Source of the DNA: Emydura subglobosa
Taxonomy: Eukaryota; Chordata; Testudines; Chelidae
NCBI GenBank assembly: GCA_007922225.1
Contig: ML679954.1
Coordinates: 22,961,003-23,025,002, forward strand
Reading direction: 5' to 3'
DNA: 64,000 bases
Below the pieces are notes generated by a model. It was not told the DNA's origin. It saw only the letters and a list, made by a program, of their open reading frames with translations, and searched no databases. The translations under genes were made by a program, and so were the position numbers. Below are positions 33,526-44,513 of this stretch, one piece after another (position 1 is the first letter of the stretch; every line of letters starts with the position of its first letter).

Positions 33526-34996
33526 AGAGCAGATCTGTTGTGTAGAAAGGTAACATTTTTTATTTGGACTTCTCCAAATAGAGTCACAGTTTTTAATCAC
33601 ATCATTGTATACTATTTTCCAAATAAAATAATATAATACTATGCAATTTATTCTATCACCTTAGAATATATAACATTTTGTAGTACTGTGTGCTAGTCTG
33701 ATTCCAAACAAATTTGTGGTATAACATTTATTCTAGGAATGTCACTGTCCAGTACTTGGCGTATTATAGGTGATGTGAATCTCTTCCAGTAGAGTAAAAT
33801 AAATCATACCATATTACTCTTTTAACAAGTACTCCTGCCTGTTACGTTTGTCTATCTGCTGGGCTGGTGCTTTTTCTACTAGGAGATAAACTGACATTTA
33901 GTGGTGGTAACACTGCATGCTGATTGACTGGAGGTTACTAAAATGAGATGCTTGAAGAACAAGCTTGAAGTTGTGGCAGTCAAGCAATTTAAGAAGCACA
34001 CTGATAGTCAGAGGCATTTAACAATGTACAAACTGCCAACTCTGATTTTTTCAAAGTGAATTGTGACCGCAGTATACTTTAAATGAATGTCTACTTATGG
34101 AAGAGAACTTTTCCTCCTTTAAAACAAAAACGAAACAAACAAATTTGAAGTTCATTTGAAGAAAGTATTCTAAACGCAAGAAATACATTTGTTTGATCTT
34201 GAGCTTCCAGAGATTTGAAGGTACTGAATTATTTGCATGCATGCACAATGGGCAAACTTTTTTTTTTTCAGTGCAGCTCTTATCAGGACTTTGGAGCTTT
34301 ACTGTAGAACCTGCAATCTCTTGGTATGTGGAATAGGAGTTCTGCATGCAGTAATGGTGTGATATTTGTAGAAATGAGTTTGGGTGCAGATCAGAGGACA
34401 ATTGTTGGCAGATTATTGTAGATGATGCTTTTAAAGTGGATATTAGCATTTTGAAAAAAATCTTAATTCAATAAGGGATCTGAAAGCTTTCAGAGATGTT
34501 TCTTTTATCAAAAAAAGCAAGGTTTCTGTAACAGTTCAGCATCATAGTATTTGTTGTAATGCATGATAAAATAATAATGGATCTTTGCTGGCTTTATTTT
34601 CTGAGAAATTAGTTTTGATTCTCAATTTCTAAGATGAAATACAGTGTACCCAATGGTGATTCATGCTTTGTCTTCTCACTGTAACCTCTAGCACTCTGGC
34701 AAATGGGGAAGATCTTTTTCTCCTTCAGATAAAAGGCACCTCTGCCATCACTTCATACTGTGTTCCTTTGTGAGCCTAGCTCCCACAGGCACTGCCTTCA
34801 TGTTATTTCCCTGAAGGTCACCCTGAGCCTGCTTATTTATTGCTGTACAAGATACTGCAAGTGCAGGAACTGTACCATTTGTAATTATTAAAACTTTTTA
34901 CTTTTATGAATTCCTGAAAAACAAATCCTGTTTAAATTATTGCCAGAATTCCACAGCTTGGGCCGACCCTGTTCCGGCTGACATTTTTACAGCATT
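33526..34996. other. non-coding, nothing recognised
   Basis: A 132-codon reverse frame (34051-34449) was checked and shows no domain or composition suggestive of a protein. Otherwise it is AT-rich. Confidence 0.35.
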
Positions 34997-35047
34997 GTTG
35001 TAGCTGTGGTGGCCCCAGGATATGGGAGAGATAAAGTGATGAGGTAA

Positions 35048-36046
35048 ACACCCTCCACCCACGACATCACCACCTACCACAGTGGCTCCCTGGATGGTGA
35101 ATTTGGACTGGACGGGGGCGACATTGCCTCACTTTGGACCCACGATCATAACACTACATGGAGCCTGGGGAAACGCATCGGCTGCTGCTGGACGTGGTGC
35201 GAGGAGCGCCAGGAGCTGTCGGTCCTGGTGCTGCAGATCAGAGCCACTGACCTCACCATCGTCACCCCTCATGCCCGGGGCATGCTAGAGAGGTCCTTGA
35301 AGGCTGCCACCCATGCACTGTACGTGGAGGACCTGAAGAAGAAACCTGACCAGGGAAAGGCCTTCGAATTGACCAGCAAGTGGGAAGCCAGCAATCACTT
35401 TCTGCCAGGCGGCAGTTTCACCCAATTCGCGGACTGGTGGTTCATCCACCATGCCCGACTCAACTGCCTTCCACTGAACGGGGCCATCCATCACGGGAAC
35501 CAGGACAAACGCTACAGGAAGTGTGGGTACAACAATTAAACCTTGCCCCATGTCCTCTGCAGCTGCAAGCCCCACTTCAGAGCCTGGCAGCTGTGGCACA
35601 ATGTGGTCCAGAGCGGACTCATGAAAGCCATCCCGCCTCACTGGGGAAAGGTGACCGTGAACTCCGCCATTCCCGGCTCCAACAGCCTGCTGAGACCAGC
35701 CATCATCATCAACGAGGACTGGAAGAAGATTGTCACGGTGGACATCACGGTCCCATTCGAAAACAGTACCCCAGCCTTTCACGCAGCCTGAGCTCATAAG
35801 GAGGAGAAGTACGCTCCCCTGGCCGGCACCCTGAGAGCAAAGGCCTACGAGGTTCAGACCCATGCCCTGATCGTCGGGGCCCTGGGTGCTTGGGATCTCT
35901 GCAACTAATGTGTGCTGTGGGTTTGCAGTGTTGGTCGGCGCTACGCCCGGCTGATGTGGCGCCTCATGGTGTCCGACGCAATCTGGTGGTCGAGAGACAT
36001 TTACATCAAACACACCACCAGACACAGACAGTACCAGGATGAGTAA
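35048..36046 (+). pseudogene. R2-type ORF remnant: zinc knuckle and endonuclease
   Basis: A single frame runs from 35048 to the natural-looking stop at 36044-36046 without any frameshift, about 332 codons, broken only by stops at 35537, 35789 and 35906. In order: a post-RT segment (GKRIGCCWTWCEERQELSVL); a linker with FADWWFIHHARLNCLPLNGA; a zinc-knuckle region around codons 158-180 (YRKCGYNN, stop, TLPHVLCSC) in which the first expected cysteine is Tyr; then the restriction-like endonuclease domain with LRPAIII, VDITVPFE, KYAPLA, ALIVGALGAWD and RRYARLMWRLMVSD. In the family the endonuclease motif is RPD then an Asp in VDVTVPFE. Here the first Asp is Ala (35699-35701) while the second (35741-35743) is kept. 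At least one stop (TGA at 35789) looks like decay of a CGA codon. The long reverse-strand frame across 35285-36064 is a shadow. Confidence 0.8.
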
Positions 36047-36422
36047 ACCGGAGCGCCGCCGCAAGAAATTTATAGATTAATGGACTAACTTCACCACTTA
36101 CCTGACTCAATGAGGAATAATCCACTATTATGGACATACCTGCTCCCCATTAACTGCATTCTATGTAACCCCTGCAATAAGTGATGTTCCCTAATTACTG
36201 ATCGCTTGTATTCTTAACTGTCAAACCTATTACCCCCCCATCCAGGATACCACAGATTATCCTTTCATTGTACTTCCTGACTCCCAACCAAATTCTGTAC
36301 CCACTGATAATCTGTACATTATGACCAGATGTCCAGAAACTATTCCGTTTAAACTCTGTACCTGACCATTTTTTAAACAAATTCAAACAAACAATAACAT
36401 TTTTAAATCTGTTACTGGCCCG
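35048..36422 (+). mobile_element. R2-clade non-LTR retrotransposon, 3' fragment
   Basis: GC-rich sequence with one long former reading frame followed by an untranslated tail (about 36047-36420). The encoded C-terminal half matches the zinc-knuckle plus restriction-like endonuclease arrangement of R2-type elements. R2 elements normally insert at one site in 28S rRNA genes. No 28S sequence flanks this copy, which sits inside a MITE arm. It is 5'-truncated, as is common for target-primed insertions. The exact 3' end is not visible and I see no clear target duplication. Confidence 0.75.
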
Positions 36423-36570
36423 TCTTTTATTGGTGAAAAAGACAAGCTGTCGAGCTCTACAGAGCTCTTCTTCCAAAGTGCAGAAGAACTCTGGCACTTG
36501 AAAGCTTGTCTTTCACAAACAGAAGTTGGTCCTATAAAAGATATTAGCTGACACACCTTGTCTCGCTCAT

Positions 36571-38529
36571 TATTTATAATATAATCAGCACTACTTGTTT
36601 TCTTTCCTTCCTTTGCTTTTTCTATGATTTTCATTTGTATTTTTACTCCTGTCTTTTAATCTATCTTATCTTTTTCTTTCATTCTGTTTTCACAGACTTC
36701 CAACTTGTGGGACAGATTCTGTTCCCAGCTGCAGACCCGGTACATCACTTTGGACATGTAGAGGCCACAACTATCCACGGGAGAATTACTCTGCTGCAGG
36801 GACAGCAAAAGCAGATATAAATGGAAGTGGAAACCTTGATTTAGGGAGCTGGCCTGGGGGCAAGAAAGGGTGGACCAGTAGTACATGGCACAAGTTTCTG
36901 GGCTGAGCTGCAGTCCATAGGCAGTTTAGTATGGGCTACCATAAATCATAGCAGCCAGGAATCATTTTGAGTGCCATAACAGGAGAGAATCCAGAAAGCA
37001 TACAGGTGGTATAAAACCACCTTTGTCCCCTTCTCCTCACCTGCACTGCATCTCCTGTGTTGTGTTTGCAGAAGGTGAAGCACAGACTCAGGCCTAGGCT
37101 CAGCTCTTGAAATGGGTTTAGGCACCTAACTCCCATTGTGGTTTTTTGAAGCTCTGGGCCCCACTATCTCCAGTTTCCTACCTCCTTCTCCAGTTTTCCT
37201 ATTTCACTAGACAAAGCAATTCAAATTTGCTAACTTTCTTTTCCAGTGAACTGAAAAATTGGAGATAGTAATTCTGGCCAAACTTACACACACTGTTGCC
37301 CAGAATTTTTTTTTAGTTCTTCCTCCACACTTGCAGATGTTTGCATCCCACTGATAGACTCTCCCTGTTGACAACTCGGTATCTGCATGCAGTCCCAAAA
37401 CATTGTGTATGAACTACTTTGTTTTGAAAAGGCTCAGTAAAGTAACCAACCACACAGATATCCACCCTTCTCTTCCCAAACCCCTACCACTGTCCATGAA
37501 AAACCAGCCAACCAAACAAGACCTAGCCCAAGTAGAGTTTTGACCCCACAAAAGGAGAAGTACCAGAGACTCCATGTAGTCCACTAGCCACTTTGCTATT
37601 GCCTTAATTTTATGTGGAAAGGGCTCAGATACATACTAAGGTGATGGGTGGCAGAGTAAAACCCTAAAATACATAGACTAAAATTATATCAAACTGAAGT
37701 CTGAATAAAGTGCAGTTAGTGTTATCAACCATGTTATATATGTTTTTCTTTATATAGGACTTCTGTAGAAGAATCTTTCCATTTCAAACTTATTGATATG
37801 TAGGTTCATAACCTTAATGGACTAACATTAATGCCTAAAAGATTTGAATCCACATTCCTCATTAGTGTAAAATGGTATAATTCCATTGAACTCAGAAGAG
37901 CTCTGCCAATTTCCACTTGTTGAAAATCAGGCCAATGGAATGGTTTACTTTAATCTGTTGTTTCCGAGGCAACACGTTGTCTTCTCAATGTATCTCATAA
38001 ATATGTTTTTCTTACATCACACTCCTGATATGAAAGTTTCAGTTTTTATTTAGTACCTGAAAGGTGTTATAATTTCCATTTTATCATGCAGAGAAAGAAT
38101 AAACAACTGCAATATTCTATTAAACATTACTGATATAAATTATTCTGTGTATTGATTGATTCAATCATGTAATCTCCAAGGCAAACCTCTTAAACAAAAT
38201 GCCAGAGGAAGAATTTCTGCTTCTGTCTTCCACCATCAAGAAAAGTATTACACTGCAAGTGAACATATTAACAAATGCATATGTTTAACCCATTATTTGC
38301 ACACTAGTATTCTAGGCATAGAAAAGGGAAATAGGGAAAAGTGTGTTGCCTCTGACTTTAAACACTGATTTATTAAAAAAATATATAGTGGTTTATTAAT
38401 ATTATTTTGCTGTTTTTAGAGACCTAATTCTAACATCAAGATGACACTGATGCTGATGGGATTAGGCTTTGAGGATTTGTTGTCTTTCATTCTTCAGTGG
38501 CGGTTAAATAAGGCTTTTCCAGTTTAGGG
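36571..38529. other. non-coding, nothing recognised
   Basis: Small palindromic remnants of the CCATTGAACTC type occur at about 37880-37930. There are no genes. Several 60-80 codon frames look random. Confidence 0.35.
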
Positions 38530-39030
38530 TGATAAAACTGTTGATGCTGATAAGCAGGCCCATCACCAGCAATTCTGGACCCCAGGGCAGACCAGTCCTG
38601 TCCCATCTCTTCTGCCCGCGGCCTTGCCCACAGTCCATCCCCACCTCAGGCCCCACCCTCTTCCCCATTTGGCCCGCTTGTCACCATGTCCCCTGTCCCC
38701 CACACTCTATCCCCCTCCTCTCTTCCACACTCCCCCTCCCCCAGGCAGCAAGCAACAACCAGGGGGAGCGAGGGACTCAAGGAGCAGCAGCAGGGGAGGA
38801 GAGGAGAGGAGGGAACCAAGGGTGAGTGATGGCGGGGAGGCTGAGCAGGGGTAGGGGGAAGGAGTGACATGGTGAGCGGGAGGGCCTGGAGTGGAGAGGT
38901 GATGGAGTGTGGGTGGGGCCACGTGAGGTAGAGGCCCGGGCTCTTATAAATTGCTGGGCCCCTGGGAAATTGTCCCCTGTGCCCTCCATGTCAGCGGGCC
39001 TGCTGGTAAGGGCATATGTTAGACAATATA
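38530..39030. repeat. repeat-like GC-rich island with C-to-G strand switch
   Basis: The left half (38570-38755) is C-rich (many CCCC/CTCC) and the right half (38756-38960) is G-rich (GGGGAGGAG repeats), as in a hairpin-prone palindrome. The ends CAGGCCCATCACCAGCAATT and AAATTGCTGGGCCCCTGGG then CAGCGGGCCTG resemble each other in inverse. I recognise this as turtle-type interspersed sequence, but the family is unknown. Confidence 0.5.
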
Positions 39031-39929
39031 AAAAAGCTATAGATTTTACTGTTCAAGCACAAGCAGGTGAAAGTTGTAATTCTAAGGATTTTTCACTAGA
39101 TCCTTAACTGGTATGGACCAATAGAGCTCCACTGATTTCAATGGATTTATACCATGTGAAGAACTGATCTTCTAATAGAAATTTTTTTAGCACAATGCAA
39201 TTTAATCCTTTATTTTGCTTTTGAATCAATATTTATCTCAAAAATTGTGCACACACAAATAGATAGTTCATCTCTTTAAAATTGTAAATTCTGTCAATAA
39301 AGCTCCATAATTGTATTGCCTTTAATGGCCATCATTACATTGATCTTTTTGTTTTTTGTTTTTATGTGATACTTGATGACCTGATTGAATAATAGGGAGA
39401 TTAGATTATAGATTATAAAACTGTTGTTTAAATCCCATTTTCAGATATAAATTTGTTTGCCAGTCTGCAACACATTAGCTAGAGTTTTATTATGGCTTTG
39501 ATTAAATCAAGCCTTCACTTCATACTTCAAAAGTAGCTAAACGGATAATATTGTTCACTATAAAACAAGGTTTTTATCTAAAAGTTTCTTATATGAAGGT
39601 TAGTCTTTTATATTAGATGCTCTTTTTTTATTTTGAAAAGAATTTTCCTCCTACTCTAACTAGAAACACGGCTCTGTACCTGCAAAAATGTGGATACCTT
39701 GAACATATGGATTTTGATTACCCTCCTAATGATGCCAGCAGCATGCAGTAGATTTGTTGACAAAACATTTGATTGTGCAGTATAAGCCTTCAGTTTCAGA
39801 AATATGCCACTATCATCACCGCCCTTGGTTCTCACTCTGGAGAAGTGCATGATTTTGGTCAGTGGTCATTACCCTGTAGGAGCGCAGGAAATAACTGAGA
39901 GCTGAGCCCAGGAGAGGCAGAAGATCCTT
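39031..39929. other. non-coding, one CAATGG half-module
   Basis: AGAGCTCCACTGATTTCAAT followed by GGATTTATACCATG at 39123-39156 is a half palindrome. The remainder is AT-rich and featureless. Confidence 0.4.
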
Positions 39930-40788
39930 TTGTTTGTTGCACTTGGGCCTATTGTGCAGAGAAGGGCAACTAGGATGATCCGAGGAATGGAAAACCTACC
40001 TTGTGAGAGGAGTCTCAAAGAGGTTGGCTTGTTTAACCGAACCAAAAGAAGGCTGAGGGGAGATATGACTGCTCTCTATAAATACATCAGTGGGATAAAT
40101 ACCAGGGAGGGAGAGAGAGAGGAATTATTTAAGTTCAGCACCAATGTGGACACAAGAACTAATGGATATAAACTGGCCATCAGGAAGTTTAGACTTGAAA
40201 TTAGACAAAGGTTTCTAACCATCAGAGGAGTGAAGTTCTGGAACAGCCTTTCAAGGGGAGCAGTGAGGGCAAAAAACCTAGCTGGCTTCAAGACTGAGCT
40301 TGATAAATTTATGGAGGGGATGGTATAAGGGGATAGCCTATTCTGGCAATTAACTGATCTTTGACTACTGGTGGTAAATATGCCTAATGGCCTATGATGG
40401 GATGTTAGATGGGGTAGGTTCTGAGTTACTACAGAGAATTCTTTCTGGATATCTGGTTGGAGAGTCTTGCCCACATGCTTGAGGTTTAGCTGATCGCCAT
40501 ATGTGGGGTCGGGAAGGAATTTCCCCCCAGGGCAGATTGGCAGAGGCCCTGAGGGTTTTTCACCTTCCTCTGCAGCATGGGGCATGGGTCACTTGCTGGT
40601 GGATTCTTGGGTGGATTGTCTGTGCCTTGAAGTCTTTAAACCATGATTTGAGGACTTCAATAATTCAGTTGTAGGTTAGGGGTCTATTACAAGAGTGGGT
40701 GGGTGAGTTTCTGTGGCCTGCGTTGTGCAGAATATCAAACTAGATGATCATAATGGTCTCTTCTCACCTTAAAGTCTATGAGTCTATA
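39930..40788 (+). mobile_element. CR1 LINE 3' end, 5'-truncated
   Basis: It contains the last part of CR1 ORF2 and the 3' UTR, ending in the typical AACTAGATGATCATAATGG / CTTAAAGTCTATGAGTCTAT tail at 40788. It is much better preserved than the 3.5-kb copy, so it is a younger insertion. A palindromic MITE begins directly at its 3' end. Confidence 0.88.
39939..40328 (+). pseudogene. CR1 ORF2 C-terminus, open fragment
   Basis: A frame of about 130 codons is open to its stop at 40326-40328. It includes QRRATRMIRGMENLP, KRRLRGDMTALYKYISG, NVDTRTNGYKLAIRKFRLEI and FLTIRGVKFWNSLSRG, which are the conserved C-terminal blocks of CR1 ORF2 downstream of the RT palm. The endonuclease and RT catalytic parts are absent, so it cannot function. 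The match in order and spacing is strong. Confidence 0.88.
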
Positions 40789-41062
40789 AGGGCTTGTCTA
40801 AACAGTGGGGAAATGCAGACTACAGAGGTGTGATTTCTAAAGCACACTAACAGATTACACATTAATGAGTCTATAGAGACCCTGCTGGTGCACACTGAAG
40901 GTTCCCCGTGCATTTTAATAAAACATTACAATAAAGCACATAAGAGAACCTTTAGTGCACACCAGCAATGTCTACACAGACCAATTAATGCACAACACAG
41001 AAATGTGCTTTAGAAATCACACCCGCAGAGTGCACATTGCTGCACCATGTCGAGAAATGCTA
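40789..41062. mobile_element. palindromic MITE with GGGCTTGTCTA end
   Basis: The left end is AAGGGCTTGTCTAAACAGTG. Inner arms pair well: AGGTGTGATTTCTAAAGCAC with GTGCTTTAGAAATCACACCC, and GCTGGTGCACACTGAAGGTT with AACCTTTAGTGCACACCAGC. The far terminus near 41062 is decayed. No coding capacity. Same general class as the 4.83-kb element but a different family. Confidence 0.72.
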
Positions 41063-41211
41063 AATTTATCAGCACTTTGTTGGGTAGTGACAAGGGAGGC
41101 TATTGCCTAGGATAGTTTCTGTGGGGGTGAAGGAAACTGGTGGTGGGCCACAAAGAAGTGCTGCAGAGGTCAACCTTGCCACACAATTATGCAGCCTCGT
41201 GAAACTCTCAG

Positions 41212-41290
41212 AGCAAATTTTGGCTCCGTATAAATCAATAAGAGGTTGGTTTTTTTGTTATTGACTTCAGTGGAGCCATGATTTTGTCTT
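41212..41290. repeat. palindromic repeat of the CAATGG type
   Basis: AAATTTTGGCTCCGTATAAA then TCAATAAGAGG faces TTATTGACTTCAGTGGAGCC then ATGATTTTGT. Confidence 0.5.
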
Positions 41291-42568
41291 ATGGCCTTGT
41301 AAATCTATTCTGTCTTGTTTTTTCTACAGACTTGGAAAGGAGACATGTATGTATAATAGAAAGACTATGAAAAACATCTCTGACTAGTTTATTGTAGTAC
41401 AGTTTTCTGTAACTGCAAGAGGTTGTACAATCCCAATATCTTTGAGTATAACTAAGTTCTGTCTGTTATTTTTCTCTTATGATTAATGCTTAGTTGTGAA
41501 ACTTCAGTACACCAGGAATTAACATATCAATGTTTTCTAGACAAATGATATTTGTTTTTATATGCAACATGATATGTTTCTTATTGCATATATATTTAAA
41601 AAACCCCTGGAAGAAGAAGTGCATGGAAAGTGACTATGGGGTAGAAGAAAATGGCAGTTGGATGAGGAGTCTTTCATGTGTAGGTTGCTGCCTTGTTAGT
41701 AGTGATGAAAAATTACTGCAACCTGACAATTCTTTGGTGATCTAGGTGAAATGCAGTGAGTTGGTGGTCTCTGTGCAGGTCTGAGTTAACAACTTGACAT
41801 TAGTCATGAGTTCTCATTTCTAAAACAGCCATGATTGTTGGCACCTACCTAACACTATTGCGATATATCTCATCAGACACGCCAAGGATTGATTATTGGG
41901 AATGAAGACAGTACCTTCAGGATTAATATTACAAGGCAGCTTGCACTACTGTTACCCAAGATGTATCTTGTGGAATAATAGAGCACTTCATTCTTCAGGG
42001 CTGTTAGTCTTTCACAGATATATATATTAAACCTACACCCATTTCTTTTTCTATACTTTGGAATGTGATATTTGATTTGGTTAATTATCTCCAATTATTC
42101 AAAATAATTATGTAGTGGTTTAGTACTACTAATAACCCTTTATGGTATCTAGGGTCACCTATCTAGTTTCAGTGGATTGCTTGAAGTCCAGGTAACCTAT
42201 CAAGTAACTTTATATCATTTAGAAACTTATCCAAAATAAATTTGATGAGACCCTTCATAATTGCAGTAATGCAATGTGTGTAGTGTTCTCCTTGACTGCG
42301 GAAGGATGAGATAAAGGCTTATTATGGAAGATATATATGTAGTTCTTCAGTTGTCTCATTTCCTATATCCTGTAGACATTTGGAAGAAAATATGTTTTCT
42401 AGAAATGAGCCTGAGACACAAAATTCAGCTATCTCTTCTGAGTTATTCAGACTAAAGGTGGTATAAATACAAGTTTATATATGGTTTTTGGTTTGATCCA
42501 CTTGTAGTGTCTGCTGTGGGAAAATAAATAATAATGGGTTTAGATTGGAATAGCAATTTTTCTCCCTC
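41291..42568. other. non-coding, nothing recognised
   Basis: AT-rich, with only short frames. Confidence 0.35.
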
Positions 42569-43255
42569 TGATGGGTTGTTCATCCCACCCTGACAGGGTT
42601 AATGAAGACTAAAAAGAGGGCAAATTAAGCCAATAGGCCACAGCTGAGAGGAATCAGGTGGCTAAGTAATTCCTGGACTGATTGAGGGAGCCCAGCTGAG
42701 GAGGAATGAGCTGGGCTAGAATTTATAAATACAGGAAATTGGAAGCTCAAGGGGCTTCAGGGAGTAAGTCTGTAGTCAGGGAGGTGTGTTTGGGGGCTGT
42801 AGAAATATGTAGTCCATGGTTGCTCTCTGAGAAGAGGGAGTAGAAAGGCCAGCAAACCCCATGGGGGAGCCAGAGTAGGAAGCAGCCTAGAGAGTAAGCA
42901 GTAAGGCTGGGGACTGAACAGATCTTGGCTGCATATTGTAGGGTCCCTGGGCTAGAACCTGGAATAGAAGGCAGACCTGGGTTCCCCAACCTGCCACTGG
43001 GGAAGATTGCCTGAGCCTTTTGGGTAGAAGAGACTCTTTCCCAGAAGGGGAAACCACAGTAGTGACCAACCTGGAGGTCTGAGACATGAAGAAGTGGCAG
43101 TAGCACCCTGTGGAGCAAGAGAAGGGCTGCTGGGCCAGAGAGTGAGGTGGAGAGACAGCATGATGCCACAGGAAGGGGTGTTGAGCTTATGAGCTATTCC
43201 CTGGAGTGACCAGGAAGAAGCACCATCCTAGTGGTGAGTCAAGATCTCTGTTACA
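42569..43255 (+). mobile_element. solo-LTR-like repeat
   Basis: A compositionally distinct 687-bp block starting TGATGGGTTG and ending CTGTTACA, that is TG...CA. A TATA box (ATTTATAAATA) lies at 42721-42731, about 150 bp in, followed by GGAAGCTCAAGGGGCTTCAG. There is no clean target duplication (CCCTC before, CTCCC after) and no AATAAA was seen, so the LTR identity is tentative. I recall similar sequence as repetitive in turtles. The reverse frames of up to 140 codons across it are unconvincing. Confidence 0.45.
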
Positions 43256-44487
43256 CTCCCCAATACAAACTTTACAGTGTTAAGGTTCAAGCTAAACTAC
43301 TGTAGAACTAGTGGTAGTAGTTTAGGAACATAAGACCTTTGTCTTATTAAGGTAAATAATGGAAGGAAATATCCCCAAACATTCAAAGCTAGATTCTCTC
43401 TTTCAATCTGTCTATGGGGACTAGTAGATGCATCTAGCCAGCTGAGAATTCCCTGTGGGAGTACCTCTCTGCTCACATGAAGCAGGCATATCTGGTTCAT
43501 ATGCTATCCTTGCTCCTGGTCTCAAGTAGAGTATTCTAATCTATGCCAAGGCTGGAGCTCTGCCGAACAAAGAATGAGGGGCGGAATGAGTGCTTTACCC
43601 ACTTAAAATGGATCTCAATACAGGAGTAAATCTGAGTCTCCAACATTATGTTCAGTTAGGATATCCTCATTAAAGAAAAGTAAGAGGTCTATTTAGCGTC
43701 TTCCTTCTGTTTATATTAGTAGTCAATTCAGTTGTTCTCACTGGTGGAAAAAGAGGCTTTTGATGTAGTCTGGGCAAATTTAAAAATATGTATAAAAAGA
43801 GTTGAGCATATACTAACAGATGCAGCAGTTCAAACAATACAAATCTGTCCCAGGACACTTAATAATTTGAAGCTATTGTCCTTTGCAGAGAATATAATAT
43901 TATTAAGAAAAAAAATCTATTCCCATGAATACATTAATATTTGGTGGCCAGTGTAGGGTCAGTGAAAAGTCTAATATTAAACATGTCAGAAATATTTTGG
44001 CAGTGTAACTTTTAATACTGTTACTGAATTTATTGCCTTCAAAAATGGTCCTTCTGAGAATTGCATGAGTAATACAGCAGCCTAAATGCTGATTCACAGG
44101 AATTGTAAAATTTCTAGTCTTATTACAACCACCAATTAAAAATAAACTCTTGCATTTTTAAAATACCTTCATGTAATATGAACCCCTTGTAGTAAATGGA
44201 AAAATGTAGGCTAAAATTTCAGACACAAATTTGTCAGGGCATGTGAGACATAGTCAAAGTGGGGAGCTTATAAGAACCGCACTTGTAGAATGTCTAAATT
44301 CTGTGTTACAAGCTTTTGTTGAGTTTATACATTCATGCTAAAAGCTTTACACTCTTTCTGTTCAGCTCCACAGATGCAGAATTTACAACAAGCAGAGTTT
44401 ATAAACTCGAGTGTGGTTCTTAGCAGTTTCTTAGGCAGAGTACAGTACTGTATATTCTTGTATGTAAACCTGTTCCTTTATATATAA
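43256..44487. other. non-coding, nothing recognised
   Basis: AT-rich sequence without gene or repeat signals beyond short A/T runs. Confidence 0.35.
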
Positions 44488-44513
44488 GTGTGTGTGTGTG
44501 TGTGTGTGTGTGT
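44488..44513. repeat. (GT)13 microsatellite
   Basis: Twenty-six bases of pure GT. Confidence 0.95.

Larger units (their letters stand above)
34997..36570. mobile_element. palindromic MITE (GTTGTAGCTGTG type) split by R2 fragment
   Basis: The left end, GTTGTAGCTGTGGTGGCCCC then AGGATATGGGAGAGATAAAG and GAGGTAA, stops at 35047. The element resumes at 36423 with TCTTTTATTGG, GACAAGCTGTCGAGCTC and ACAGAGCTCTTCTTCC, then the inverted right arm CTTGAAAGCTTGTCTTTC, AGAAGTTGGTCCTATAAAAG and ACACACCTTGTCTCGCT. The same palindromic family is present at 62.2-62.8 kb, which gives the expected continuous arm order. Without the insertion the MITE would be about 200 bp, so its centre is shortened compared with the other copy. 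Confidence 0.7.

Noticed and set aside
34051..34449. 132-codon reverse frame
   Set aside because: Composition is that of random AT-rich DNA and no motif or splice context supports it.
35285..36064. 259-codon reverse-strand open frame
   Set aside because: It is the antisense shadow of the R2-type coding sequence, which has recognisable domains on the plus strand.
42747..43169. 140-codon reverse-strand open frame
   Set aside because: It lies inside an LTR-like repeat and has no recognisable domain. It is low in stops because of composition.
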